From assembly GCA_038496445.1 (NCBI GenBank), contig JALMLS010000376.1:1-64000 (forward strand): a stretch of DNA of 64,000 nucleotides, given 5' to 3'. The notes beneath the pieces are model-generated. The model saw only the letters and a program-made list of their open reading frames with translations. It made no database searches and was not told where the DNA came from. The translations under genes were made by a program, and so were the position numbers. This DNA comes from Trichosphaerium sp. ATCC 40318 (taxonomy: Eukaryota > Discosea > Flabellinia > Trichosidae). Shown piece after piece: positions 1-10,269 of this stretch (positions within the stretch are counted from its first letter, which is position 1; each line of letters starts with the position of its first letter).

Positions 1-474
1 GATAAAAAATTACATCTCAGCATGGAGATGAAAAAGGAGAAGAATGAATAACAATGAAGATTTCTGAATACAATTTAGTCGGGCCTCTGCCTCAGCAGGT
101 CGTCGCACCCGAAGGCTTGAGCGACTCCCTAGCTTACAACAGTAAATGCCCTAAGACCCTGTTCGAGTTCCCGTGGTTTACGGGGCCCCTGCGGGCGTTT
201 GCTAAGACGTGCTACTTGTGCCATAGTGTAGAACCTTTGCGGGCCGAAGCCTTTCGTTCGAGGAGGCGCAGCAACGACAATGTCGCCGCGCGGCTCTTGG
301 CGGCTGGGTTTCCGACTTTAGAGGCCTTCAGCCGTACTCCCAATGGCGTGGCTTCGCGAACCGCCCTCTCGGACGTCCGCGGACACTAGAGGCCACCGAT
401 GCCCGTTCCTCTCGTACTGAGGCATCGCTACCGACGACGCGCATGTTAATAAAATAGGCCCACCAGTAGGGTAA

Positions 475-518
<44 letters not shown>

Positions 519-1230
519 GTAAGTGGGTGAACAATCCAACCCTTGGAGCATTCTGCTACACCTGGATAGGAAGAGCCGACATCGAAGAATCAAAAAGTCG
601 CGTCGCTCTGAGCGCTTGGCGACCACAAGCCAGTTATCCCTATGGTAATTTTTCTGTCACCCCAGTGTCAGGTTACATGACTAGTCACGAGGGATCTCTA
701 GGCCTCCCGTTAGGGTGCAAGAGCGATGGCTCCACTCTTGCTCAAGGGGGCTTTTAGCCTTGGCCTCTACGTGGGGTTTCTGTCCCCACTGAGCTCCCCT
801 TAGGTCATCCGTGTTACCCTATAGCGGATGTGCCGCAGCCAAACTCCCGGCCACGCGCTGTCCGCCTTAATGCTTGTCAAAGTCCCGAAATCGGAAGGTA
901 GTCCGCACTTTCGATTGGGCCCGCTCATCCTAAGGACCGACTTGTATGGTTCGAGCAGCGCCACGTCCTCCGAAGAGGCAGGCGCTTTCGCCCGTTTTGA
1001 ATGCGTCTGGGGCCCGACCTCCGGAGTAGAAGTGTTACACCTTTCGTAAAAAACTACTTCCTACCCTATACCTCCAGTGCCAAGCCCCTAAGCGTGGTGA
1101 GAGTCAAACTCAACAGGGTCTTCTTCCCCGCTGGTAGAAAAGTCGCCCGTTCGCGACTCTGTGGTTTCGCCACGGTCGGCGTAGGGACAGCGAGAACCTC
1201 ATTCATCCATTCATGCGCGTCATTAGTTAC

Positions 1231-1280
<50 letters not shown>

Positions 1281-2854
1281 AACCCGTGCTTGGGTGAAAT
1301 TAAGCACCGCAACTTTCAAAGCACTGGGCAGGAGTCACCCTTTGTCAGACCTCAGAGGAGGTATCAAAGGGCTAAGTTTTAAGTAAACAGTTGGGTTCTC
1401 TAAGCTTCTGAGAGTTCCGCCATGATCCGCTTGTGGACCTCTTTGCAGGGACTGTGCACCGTTCCCGAAGGGGCTACACTGAAGTAGCGCAGATGCACGT
1501 CGTCCCGGGTCCCGGTCAGCAGAGCCAGCCCTTTTCCCGAAGTTACGGGCCGCGTATGCCGACTTCCCTTACGCCGTTTACACCGTGCAGCGCCAGAGGT
1601 GACTAACCTAGGGGACCTGATGCGGTTTTCGGTACGGTATGAGCCTGGAGGACACTGAACATCCGAAAATGTCGGCTTCGGAGAGGAGCAGCCTCGTGAG
1701 AACGAGCTCACCAACACCCCTAGAAAGCAAAAGTGCTTTCCCATTAGCTACCCTCGACTCTTTCCCTTCGCCGCTTTACGTGGCTCCGGGGAGTTTCCCT
1801 CGAATAGCTTAGGCGCGGGAGAAGGCCCCGCAGAAGTGTGGTTGCTCGCGTGCGCTCTCTCTCTCAGTGTTGCCACTTCTAAAGCAAATGCATCCTCCTT
1901 ACCCATGCCCTGGATTACTCACCAGGTTGCCTTTCGAGTTGAAAGCATCGCAGACTTCCACCAGTCTTCAGAACAGTAAAGTTGTCTGAACAAGGTGTCG
2001 TCTGCCAGCATCAAACAGTATACTCTATTAGGAGCTGGCTTAGGACCGGCTAACTCGCAGCTGAATGCCATCACCGCGAAACCCTTCCCCACTTGGGCGA
2101 CCTGGCTGTGATAAACACTGTTTCACCAGGCTCCAATTGCTACTACCACCAAGATCATCACTGCTGGTGGCTCCGGGTGGACGCCACCGCCCCCTTCTAC
2201 GCCACCAGCACGCCGTCCTACCGCACCCTGGGCCGAGCCGGGGCGATCGCGCAGCGGCGGCTAAGGCAGTTTAGCGCCATCCATTTTCGGCGCGTCCCAA
2301 TTCGGCTGGTGAGAAGTTACTCACTCCTTAGAGGATGACGACTTCCATGTCCACCTTCCAGCTGTCTAAACTGGAACACCGCCTTCGTTGTCTTGGTTAC
2401 TGCCTATTCGGGCGCCTTTGCTGCTGCTCGCGTTTAAAACCGTCTCGTCAGTCCTGCTTATCAAGACCGGCCCAATAGGGGTCCACCGTCTCGGTGACCA
2501 CAGCCATTCGGCCTGTGGTCGGTCGCCTCTTATGTGTTTGATAATAGGTCGATGGCAACTTTGGCCTCCGATACCTCTTTCCAGTGGCTCTACGAGACGA
2601 GACCGGCGTCACGGACCCCCTCTATCCTTAGGGATACTTCGAACGGTACCAGCTACGTTGGCAGCTCGTTTGGTCTCTCGCCCCTATACCCAATGTCCGG
2701 CGAGCGATTTGCACGTCAGCAACGCTACGGGCGTCCAGCGGGATTTCTCCCGCCTTCCCCCTTTTCGGGTATAGATCGCTACCTTTCGGGTATCGCCCAA
2801 CGTACTATCGCCTGCCAAGAGAACAACGCCGGAGATGGCAAAGTGTATCTACTT

Positions 2855-2985
2855 TGGTATGACGTGTTTTTAATTACTTGCGTAACATAAAAACATGATA
2901 ATAGCATAGTCGGTTTTTTATGTCGATCTTTGCAAACTTATACATGTAATGTAATACGTTTGTTTTTATAAAGAACTTGACGGCC
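2855..2985 (-). other. AT-rich segment inside the LSU rRNA gene
   Basis: About 130 nt of strongly AT-rich sequence interrupts otherwise balanced LSU sequence. The flanks look like rRNA. It may be a variable expansion segment, or an internal spacer removed to leave a two-piece LSU. I see no group I intron core and no reading frame of note. Confidence 0.6.
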
Positions 2986-3189
2986 TAGGAGCTTATCCTT
3001 GGCTTCATTTCTGTGCGGGTTGGAGGTTTGATCTCTCACCCTCGCACGCTCGGCGAACTCCTTGATCCGTGTTTCAAGACGGGATACACGGAGGCCATGG
3101 CCCAATAAGGGCATAGAGCCTCATTGAGGTTGTGGACGATGAATGACGAGCTTCGTTCCTTTCGGAAGAAGACGTACATTCGGAGGTTT

Positions 3190-3375
3190 CAGTAATTTCA
3201 GTGAACCAACGCATTTAAAGGTTTAAAGTGCTTTTTGATGTCCTTTCAACCAAACCCACGTTTTTATGCTTTTCAGCTTGTAGGATGGTGTGGACAGCAC
3301 AATAGCCAGTATGACTTTTTTGTGTTAGTCACTTCTATGTTACCTTCCCCTCGACGTTTTGTTTCATTATAATCT
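3190..3375 (-). other. Second AT-rich segment inside the LSU rRNA gene
   Basis: About 185 AT-rich nt lie between conserved-looking LSU blocks in the 5' third of the gene. The abrupt change in composition on both sides resembles that of the transcribed spacer at 3890-4030. An expansion segment or a hidden break in the mature rRNA are both possible. Confidence 0.55.
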
Positions 3376-3885
3376 TCCAGGGCACAAGGCCCCGGTCGCT
3401 TTTCCCTCGCTACAAGAGCGTCTGCCATGTGCAGATTAGGTGCAGGGCACCTACGTACTCCGTGCCATTTGTACCCTTGCCGGCTTCGGGTCTTTTAACC
3501 CTCTATCGAGGAGTGCTGTTTCAGTCTTCCCTCACGGTACTGGTGCGCTATCGGCCACCTCCCGATACTTAGCCTTGCCGGGTAACCTCCCGGTAACTTC
3601 GTATGGCACGGCCAAACCATACTACTCCTGGACGATGGGACTCTATTTCCTCGGTTGACAGCGTACGGGGCTCGCACCCTCTACGGCTACGACTCGTGCG
3701 TAATTCCCGTCAACGTCTGGAAGAGCCACCACGCCTTAGCCCACAACTCCGATGCTAGGCTCGGATTCAGGCTTGAGCTTGTCCCCTTTCGCTCGCCGCT
3801 ACTCAGGGAGTCCCTTTTGGTTTCCTTTCCTCTGCCCCAATGATATGCTTAACTTAGGCAGGTCGCCAAGTGTAACTCAGGACGC

Positions 3886-4486
3886 AAGTTGTGTTTTTTT
3901 ATATGCTTTCAATGTATAGAACCAACCTTCCCTCTGAAGCTTCGCTTAAGTAAGCTAGGCATGAGTTCTGGAGGAACATCACTTCCGGCAATTTATTTAA
4001 TTAGTTGTGGCAACCACTTTCTTTTTTTAGAAGATTAAGTGTGTACACCATACGCAGCACCAAATAAATTTAGTGTTTGTTTTGCTGGCGTCGCTGAGTC
4101 ACGCTCCTTTGCCTGTGATTCGTGAGAATACAGAACGCGGCCTGAGGCATTCGGCAATGCCACCTTCAGATGAGAGCGATTCCGGTGGCTGGTTTCATAG
4201 TGATCCATGGCCTTCTTCGGGGAGGTGCCTAACCGTTCACCGACAAGGTTTGGTTTCTTTCGAAAATCTTGACGTTCTTTATAGTCGTGCCACGACTGTG
4301 TTTTTGGTTTGCCAAAATGGCGGTTGTGGAGCTGGCAGATATACAAGATATCACCACAGTAGAGGAGACTATATCTTCACTTACCGAAGTAAGCTTGGAC
4401 TTGCCAGACCAAACTGATACTCCAATTTCTTTTTTAAACTTGGTTAAAAGTTGGTTTAATTGCTTCTAAGGGTTAAATACCAATAG
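3886..4486 (-). other. Internal transcribed spacer region; 5.8S expected but not recognisable
   Basis: This 600 nt stretch separates the SSU 3' end from the LSU 5' end, where 5.8S rRNA normally lies. Its middle (about 4075-4330) is less AT-rich than the flanks and is the best place for a 5.8S gene. A GGATCACT on the minus strand there resembles one 5.8S block. The usual strongly conserved GATGAAGAACGCAGC block is not seen. The 5.8S is either extremely divergent, moved elsewhere, or fused to the LSU. Confidence 0.6.
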
Positions 4487-7136
4487 TATTGATCCTTCAG
4501 CAGGTTCACCTACTGAAACCTTGTTACGACTTCATCATCCTTTATGAGCGCAAGTTCGAGCAGGTTCGATAACCGGCAAGCCGGTCGTCCCCCCTGGTCT
4601 CACTCGCACCCACATCGGTCGATGCGACGGGCGGTGTGTACAAGCAACAGGGACAGATTCCAGGTGCGTTGATGACACACCTGTACGAGGCATTCCGCGT
4701 TCGTGGCTACAGTTACAGCAACCAGTCCCTAAGCACGCATGTGTCTTTTCGAGAAGCAGCATTGAGCACACTTAACATCCAAATCGACCACACGGTGCGC
4801 TTTCATGTATTTTTTTATGAACATTGCAGAAACTTACTTCATAATAAAGTTTGCCTTGGTAAAGATATAATCTTCCAAGTCAAAGCATTTAAGTGAAGAA
4901 GAAACCTTGTTTGTTAATTTGAAACGATCCACAGCTCTTTCAATGTTTACACTAAGGAGCAAGTCCAAAGATGTAAGTTTTCATCTAACAGCGCTTCTCG
5001 TCTTAACATTAAAGGAATTTAACTTCCTAAAAAGCCTCGACGAGGGGGTTAACTCTTTATATTAGGTTCAGGACAGACTTTGTTTGTGAAGGTGGTAGTT
5101 TCCGAAGGTGCGTTTAAGTGTAGTCGTATTTAGATAATTAAATCTGAGGTTTAACTCGCTGTCGTGAAGAAGTGTTCTGGCGGTTTCAGGGCTTGCCCGG
5201 ATGCCTGTTCGGCCCAGGAACCCGTTGAACTAAGCAGTGTAGGCCGCGTGCGGCCCGGAATATCTGGGGGCATCCCGGATCTGTTATAGCCGCCGCTTCT
5301 TACGACTTTTCGCCGTCAGTCCTGCACAGGGGTCCCGCACGAGGCGGGGGAATCAATGTGACAGTAGCGATCTCGCCCGTTATCGGAATAAACCTGACAG
5401 ATAAGTCCACGAGCCTAAAACGACCATGCACCACCGTTAGCTAACTCGGAAAAGACCCTTCAGTCTGTTCGTCCCCTTAGAGCGTCCGATCCCGGTAAGT
5501 TGTCGCGCGTTGAGTCAAATTGAGCCGCAGCCTCCAGAGCCTGGTGGTGTTGCTCCGTCAATGCCTTTAAGTTTCAGCCTTGCGACCATACTTCCCCCCT
5601 GGGCCCGATTACTTCGGTTTCCCGTGGGAACGGGCCCCGAGCCTTGGTTTGCCCGGCGCCCATTCAGTCGGCATCGTTTACTGTGGAGACTACACGGGTC
5701 TCTAATCCGCTTCGCTCCCTCCACCATCGTTCTAGATCACCGGCCACGCCCTTGCAGAGCGCCTTCGCTTCGGGTAGTTTGGATCAGGTCAAAAGATTTC
5801 ACTCCTCGCTGATACCACACTCTCTACCCCGTACGCACCTAGTAATCGTGTGTTCTTTATTAGTGTGAAGACTAACTCAAGTTTTTCCTCAAAGCACTTT
5901 TTGTAATTCACAATGTTTTTATTCCCTTAATGAAGAACATAAGTTTTCACTCAGACTTGCATTTCAGGATATTGTTCATACTTAGTAAAATGAGACTCGA
6001 GCGTCGCACTTGGTAAAGTGTTGTTTTTGTTTTTTTTAAAGCCCAATTCCAGGATGCTGGTGGGTGGCATAGCGGCCGAAGCCTAAACTGACCTTGCGTT
6101 TGAGCGAAGCCATTTATGCCTGGTCGGGCGATGAAAAAGAGTCGGGGGGTTTGTTCAAAGAATAAATTCTTATCTAAACCTTATCCCTCTCAGCTGTGTC
6201 GTTGTTTGGACTGCGAGCGCTTTAACAGCAACAGCAAAAGTATAAGCTTTCGGAGTGGGTGTTACCGCGGGTGCTGGCACCCAACTTGTCCTCCAATAGT
6301 TTCTCAGGGCGACATTCAGTTGCCCCTCATTGCGACGACCGGTTTAAATGCCGGCCTCGTTACACTCAGTCGCTGGCTCGATTTGCAATCAATGGCCAAG
6401 TTACGCGCCTGCTGTTACCCGTAAGTACAGGGGCCGTATCTAATGCCCCTTCTCCGGGAACCGAACCCTAGTTCCCCGTTACCCGTCACTGCCGCGGTAG
6501 GCCGTTACCCTACCGCCTGGCTGATAGGTCGGCCGCCCTTCCGACTCGTGGAGGGGGAGAACTCTCAACTTTATATCGATATGATCTTTTTATGAAAAAG
6601 CACATTCAGCGAAGGATCGAGATTTGAACAATGTTCATTTTTCTTTCACCTAGTTTCACTTATGTAAACTTTAACAATTTTTTTTTAGAAACATGTCTAG
6701 TCAGAGAGAACTCCTCATAACTCCATCGCATGCCCCAACGCCGCTCTTCCCGACGGAGTACGGACGCCGCTTCCTAAGGGGAGGCTGCTTCCCTTGGCGA
6801 ACCAAGATGGGATCGGGTGATCGTCCGCTCCTGAGCGTTGGATGCGACCGATGGGTCCTTGCAGCAGAGGGGCCCATCGGCAGCGCTAGGCGCATTACGT
6901 ATTAGCCGCAGGTTTCCTTTAATCCCGGTTATCCGCGGGGGAGGCCACGAGTTTTGGTTATAGTGCGTTTAGGAAACAAGTTCCTGTGTGCAAAATGACG
7001 TGACCATTATTAGTCTTGTCGGGTGGGTTACGACCGTTTTAAGGAGCCGTTTGCGGCTCCGAGGATACCTCTTTGCTGAGCTTGCATGGCTTAATCCTTC
7101 GAGAAAGCTTATCACTCCTGGCAGGCTCAACCAGGT
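4487..7136 (-). rRNA. Small subunit (18S-type) rRNA
   Basis: The minus strand begins ACCTGGTTGAGCCTGCCAG at 7136 and ends with GTAGGTGAACCTGC and GAAGGATC at 4491-4515. Between them are the 530 loop (6265-6280), a GATTAGAGACCC segment (about 5687-5706) and a TTGTACACACCGCCCGTCGC decoding-site block (about 4625-4645). At about 2650 nt it is longer than a typical 1800 nt SSU. The excess lies largely in AT-rich blocks at about 4798-5150 (near helices 41-45), 5865-6060 (V4) and 6575-6690 (5' domain). Even normally invariant positions differ: the 530 loop reads CAGCACCCGCGGTAACACC. The gene is the first of the operon, and its promoter should lie in the spacer to the right. Confidence 0.97.
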
Positions 7137-7578
7137 ACCTTTTGCATCAGAGTTTTAAAGCAGATAGCTGCATTTAAAATAAATTCTCATCAGACCAAAG
7201 GTGGTTGAGGTTTTTAGGTGGTTTTTTGAAGAATGAACTTCATAAGAAACCATTCAATCTTTGTTCCTATTCTCTTTCAAGGAGGATGTAAGATGAAGGT
7301 CTTTTTGATGAACATCACAAATACCTGGTGCCGGACAGTACCAGCCTTTCTTGTTGGAGAAGAAGCTGGCATGTCTTGGTTATGGTTTTTATGGCAAGAG
7401 ATGCTCATAGAGCACATTGCCACAACAGCATAGGGTTGTGTCTTTTTAAAGGACTACTTTTCTTGATGAGTCATGCCTATTTTTTACTGAGTAGCCCTTG
7501 AGGCATCGTCGGTAATAGCTTGCAACTGCATCATTTTTTATACACTCTTTTATTTTCTTTTGATTTTCTTTACTATTC

Positions 7579-7731
7579 AAGTACTTGAACTGTGTCTTTC
7601 CTTGATAAGCTTCAACTTGTAACTACTTAAGCTACACTTGGGTTTACTTATGTACTTGGCTTGTGTGCCTTTCCATCAATTTACCCTACACATCTTTTTA
7701 AACCCAAGTACTTGATAACTTGTCTTTCCAT
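7579..7731. repeat. Three degenerate copies of a TACTTG...TCTTTCC motif
   Basis: Three imperfect copies of about 26 nt, each with GTACTTG or AGTACTTG followed by a TGTCTTTCC-like tail, start near 7579, 7651 and 7706. Spacing is 55-72 nt. Such short tandem motifs are common in rDNA spacers. A regulatory role is conjecture. Confidence 0.5.
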
Positions 7732-7831
7732 TAGGGTTTCTTAGGATGTGGCGCCTTTACAGTCTTTTCATGAACTAGTTGGAACACTTTGATTCCTTTC
7801 ATCCACTCAAGGCTTGTATGAACTTACATCT

Positions 7832-7890
7832 CTCGATTAGCATTTCTACACCTCCTTTGTAAGAGGAAGTGTTATAATGTTAGAAGAGAG
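7832..7890 (+). repeat. Spacer hairpin element 1
   Basis: The left arm CTCGATTAGCATTTCTACAC and the right arm GTGTTATAATGTTAGAAGAG fold back on each other: AGCATT pairs with AATGTT (one G-U) and ACAC with GTGT. An outer CTC pairs with GAG. The loop is CTCCTTTGTAAGAGGAA. First copy of the array. Confidence 0.7.
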
Positions 7891-7920
7891 ACCAAGTCAG
7901 CTCATTTACATGATCTAGAA

Positions 7921-7969
7921 CTCGATTGGCATTTCTACACACAATGGTGTTATAATGTCAGAAGAGAAC
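7921..7969 (+). repeat. Spacer hairpin element 2
   Basis: Same layout as element 1. The left arm has GGCATT and the right arm AATGTC, so the A-U pair seen in other copies is replaced by G-C. The loop is short, about 9 nt. Confidence 0.7.
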
Positions 7970-8098
7970 CAAAGTCATGCTTTGTTTGATGGGTTTTTGT
8001 TGCTCACTGAGGGCTTCAAATACACACATCTTTTCAAGTACCGACGATGTGACTTGCACATCATCAGTAACTATGGTGTTTTTTACATAGCTCAGTAC

Positions 8099-8162
8099 TC
8101 GATTAGCGTTTCTACACCTTTTTTTTCCTTTCGGAGGTAGTGTTATAACGTTAGAAGAGAAC
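8099..8162 (+). repeat. Spacer hairpin element 3
   Basis: The left arm has AGCGTT and the right arm AACGTT. An inner A-U pair of the other copies is here G-C, with both arms changed together. The loop is a T-rich stretch of about 24 nt. The copy ends in the shared AGAAGAGAAC. Confidence 0.7.
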
Positions 8163-8260
8163 AATAGAGCTAATGCTTATGTTGTTGCCCACTGAGGGCA
8201 TCAACTACAACTACTACAATCGTTGTTCACTATGGAACTTCAACTGACATTGTTAGTGTA

Positions 8261-8308
8261 CTCGATTGCTCAAGCACTCTTTAGATAGGTTAATGCTAAC
8301 TACTTGAG
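8261..8308 (+). repeat. Degenerate spacer hairpin element
   Basis: It begins with CTCGATT and contains TAATGCT near its end, but most of the shared arm sequence is lost. It is probably a decayed copy. Position within the array supports this, although the match alone is weak. Confidence 0.35.
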
Positions 8309-8340
8309 ATTGCATAAACCCATTCTAATGTGTGAGATAC

Positions 8341-8394
8341 CTCGATTAACATGGCCACACTACATTGCTGTAATGCATTACTCATGAAAGAAGA
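8341..8394 (+). repeat. Spacer hairpin element 4 (diverged)
   Basis: It starts CTCGATTAACATGG and ends CTCATGAAAGAAGAG. CATG in the left arm can pair with CATG in the right arm, keeping the stem although both arms have changed. The outer CTC/GAG is kept. Confidence 0.5.
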
Positions 8395-8486
8395 GGTATC
8401 TATGTTGTTGTTGTTGTGTGACTTTTTAGAACTTGTTCATCACTCAGATGCACTCGGTTCAGGTCACTTGTTGTAGTAACAAATTA

Positions 8487-8544
8487 CTCGATTAGCATTT
8501 CTACTTCTCAACTAAAATATGAGATGTTCTAATGCTAGAAGAGC
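8487..8544 (+). repeat. Spacer hairpin element 5
   Basis: The left arm is CTCGATTAGCATTTCTAC and the right arm has TTCTAATGCTAGAAGAG. AGCATT pairs fully with AATGCT. The loop differs from that of the other copies. Confidence 0.7.
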
Positions 8545-8566
8545 AAAGTTTGCCATTACATAAGTA

Positions 8567-8619
8567 CTCGATTAGCATTTCTACACTTCAAATGAGTTGT
8601 TATAATGCTAGAAGAGAAC
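8567..8619 (+). repeat. Spacer hairpin element 6
   Basis: The left arm is CTCGATTAGCATTTCTACAC and the right arm TTGTTATAATGCTAGAAGAG. AGCATT/AATGCT pair fully. The copy ends with GAAC, like elements 2 and 3. Last clear copy before 8640. Confidence 0.7.
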
Positions 8620-10269
8620 TATGTGACATTTGCCTGTTATGGAAGGGGGATGCAAAAAAAAGCAAGTTCAAGTAACTACATAACAAACACATTCACCAAC
8701 GGGCATCGTCATCGATGGATATACTAAGAGGCGAGTTGTAACTCGTCCTTTTCTATCACATAAGAAAAGCTAGAGTAGCCATAGTTGTGGTGTTGTGTGT
8801 TGCGTAGGAACGCGTTGCTGGTTTTGCTTCCATTCCAACTACAAGATGGGGGGGACATAAAGCAAGAGGTCTTACAGCCATATGCTCTTAAACGCGCAAA
8901 ACCCAATTAAACGGTTCTCTCTGCGATAGAAGAATACAGGCTACCCTCTTGCGGAATATGCTTGTGTGTGTGTATGGAGGTCGTTTCAGTGCTCTGTAGT
9001 TACAGAGTGACACGTTCGCGACACTTTCCAGCCCAATCAAGACACCTGCCTTGTGTAGACAAAGTGTTGCTTGATGGAGAGCCAAAAGTCGATTACCACT
9101 GTGTGGTGGTAGAAGATCAATGGCTCGTTAAGGTCCCTCAGCCGGTGTTGTGGCTACAAATGTGCTGCACGATGGGCGAGTCCCATAACCACCGTGCACT
9201 CCCTGTGGGCTTTTAGGTCCAGCAATCTTTGCTTGGAGGTTGCGCTTTACCATCTTTTCTGTATCTTACCCGCTGTTGGGTTCAAAGAAAAAAATGGCGC
9301 GTCTGATTACCCTCCTTTTTTTTTTTTTTGCGTGGACCTTGCCAAGGGAAGAGAAATGACTTTCTACAGGTGCGCACCACACAATTTTTTTTGTAGCTCC
9401 TCTTGCAAGGGCGATAATGTCGCCTGTTGCTGGAACTAGCTCTGTGGTGCTAACCCTTAGCCAGCTTCTCTATTTGCGCCGCTTTAGGCTACACGGTTGC
9501 AAGACTGAGTCCCTTTCCCGAAAATATCGAGTTTTCATAGCCCTCACACCGCTTTTGTAACTCTTCTCTCCCTCTCTGACGTCGCGGCTGATTTAATTAT
9601 TGGTATTACAAAAAAAAATGTACCGTGTTGGCGCGTTTTGTCTCGCTATGCGCTTTGTCTCGCTTTTTATTGGTGCGCTTACCCTCCCAAAACCGCCTTA
9701 AACTGTTCTCTATCGCCTCAAATCGCGTCTTTCTCTATTTTATCATCGGTACGGTTTTTGTGGATATTTTTGTCACAAAAAAAAAACTTTTGGGTCTCAA
9801 AATCGCTTTATTTATGGTCTCCTTGCTCCTTACAAACCCTTTTTGCCCCGATTACCCCTTTATTTCGCCTTTCCTGTCCATCGCGAATTTGCGTTGACAA
9901 TACGTCCACCTCCAAAAAAAAAAAACCGGTCAGCAAACAAAAAAGACGCAAACCGATGCGACTTTCTGTGGTGGCTGTGCGTGCGTCGTTTAGTTTTTTT
10001 GATGTGGATAAAAATAAACGCAGAAAAATAACCCTTCCTTTTTCTCTGTGAGGCTCCAACCCAGCCCCTCCGCGCGCACGCCCTCCCTTTTGATATCTTC
10101 CTCCGTTACGTACAACAACAAAAACCCCCCCACACTCCACAATCCAATTCGTGCGCGTTAAATGCGCACCTAACCGTGCCGAGTGATAAATACGTACGTT
10201 CACCAAGAAACAAGTACCGATCGATCTTTTACTTCACTTGGTTTTATTTGACATTATCATTTACAATTT

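Larger units (their letters stand above)
65..3885 (-). rRNA. Large subunit (28S-type) rRNA
   Basis: The complement carries LSU landmarks in order. Near the 5' end a TAAGCATATCA-like segment (about 3841-3860) is followed by the GAGTAGCGGCGAGCGAAAGG region. The sarcin-ricin loop AGTACGAGAGGAAC lies at 405-418. The last recognisable piece is a CTGCTGAGGCAGAGGCC stretch near 85-105. The gene is about 3.8 kb. It differs from standard LSU sequences in many places and holds AT-rich segments at about 2855-2985 and 3190-3375. It forms the 3' part of an rRNA operon whose SSU lies at 4487-7136. Both ends are approximate; the 3' end is placed by analogy with other LSU genes. Open frames inside it are accidental. 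Confidence 0.95.
7137..10269. other. rDNA intergenic / external spacer
   Basis: About 3.1 kb lie between the SSU 5' end and the 3' end of the ankyrin-CLU gene. It should contain the 5' external transcribed spacer and the rRNA promoter, neither of which I can place. It holds short direct repeats (7579-7731), a hairpin array (7832-8619) and a homopolymer-rich stretch at 9300-10130. I find no convincing protein gene; the longest open frames lack splice signals or biased composition. No 5S or tRNA gene was recognised. Confidence 0.7.

Noticed and set aside
2855..6690. Group I introns in the rRNA genes.
   Set aside because: The AT-rich blocks are short and I could see no conserved core or typical insertion sites; expansion segments or spacers fit better.
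54..6905. Many open frames of 60-120 codons on both strands inside the rRNA genes.
   Set aside because: They overlap well-identified LSU and SSU sequence and show no protein similarity.
7832..8619. CRISPR array.
   Set aside because: Copies are imperfect foldbacks of varying length with irregular spacing, and the genome is eukaryotic.
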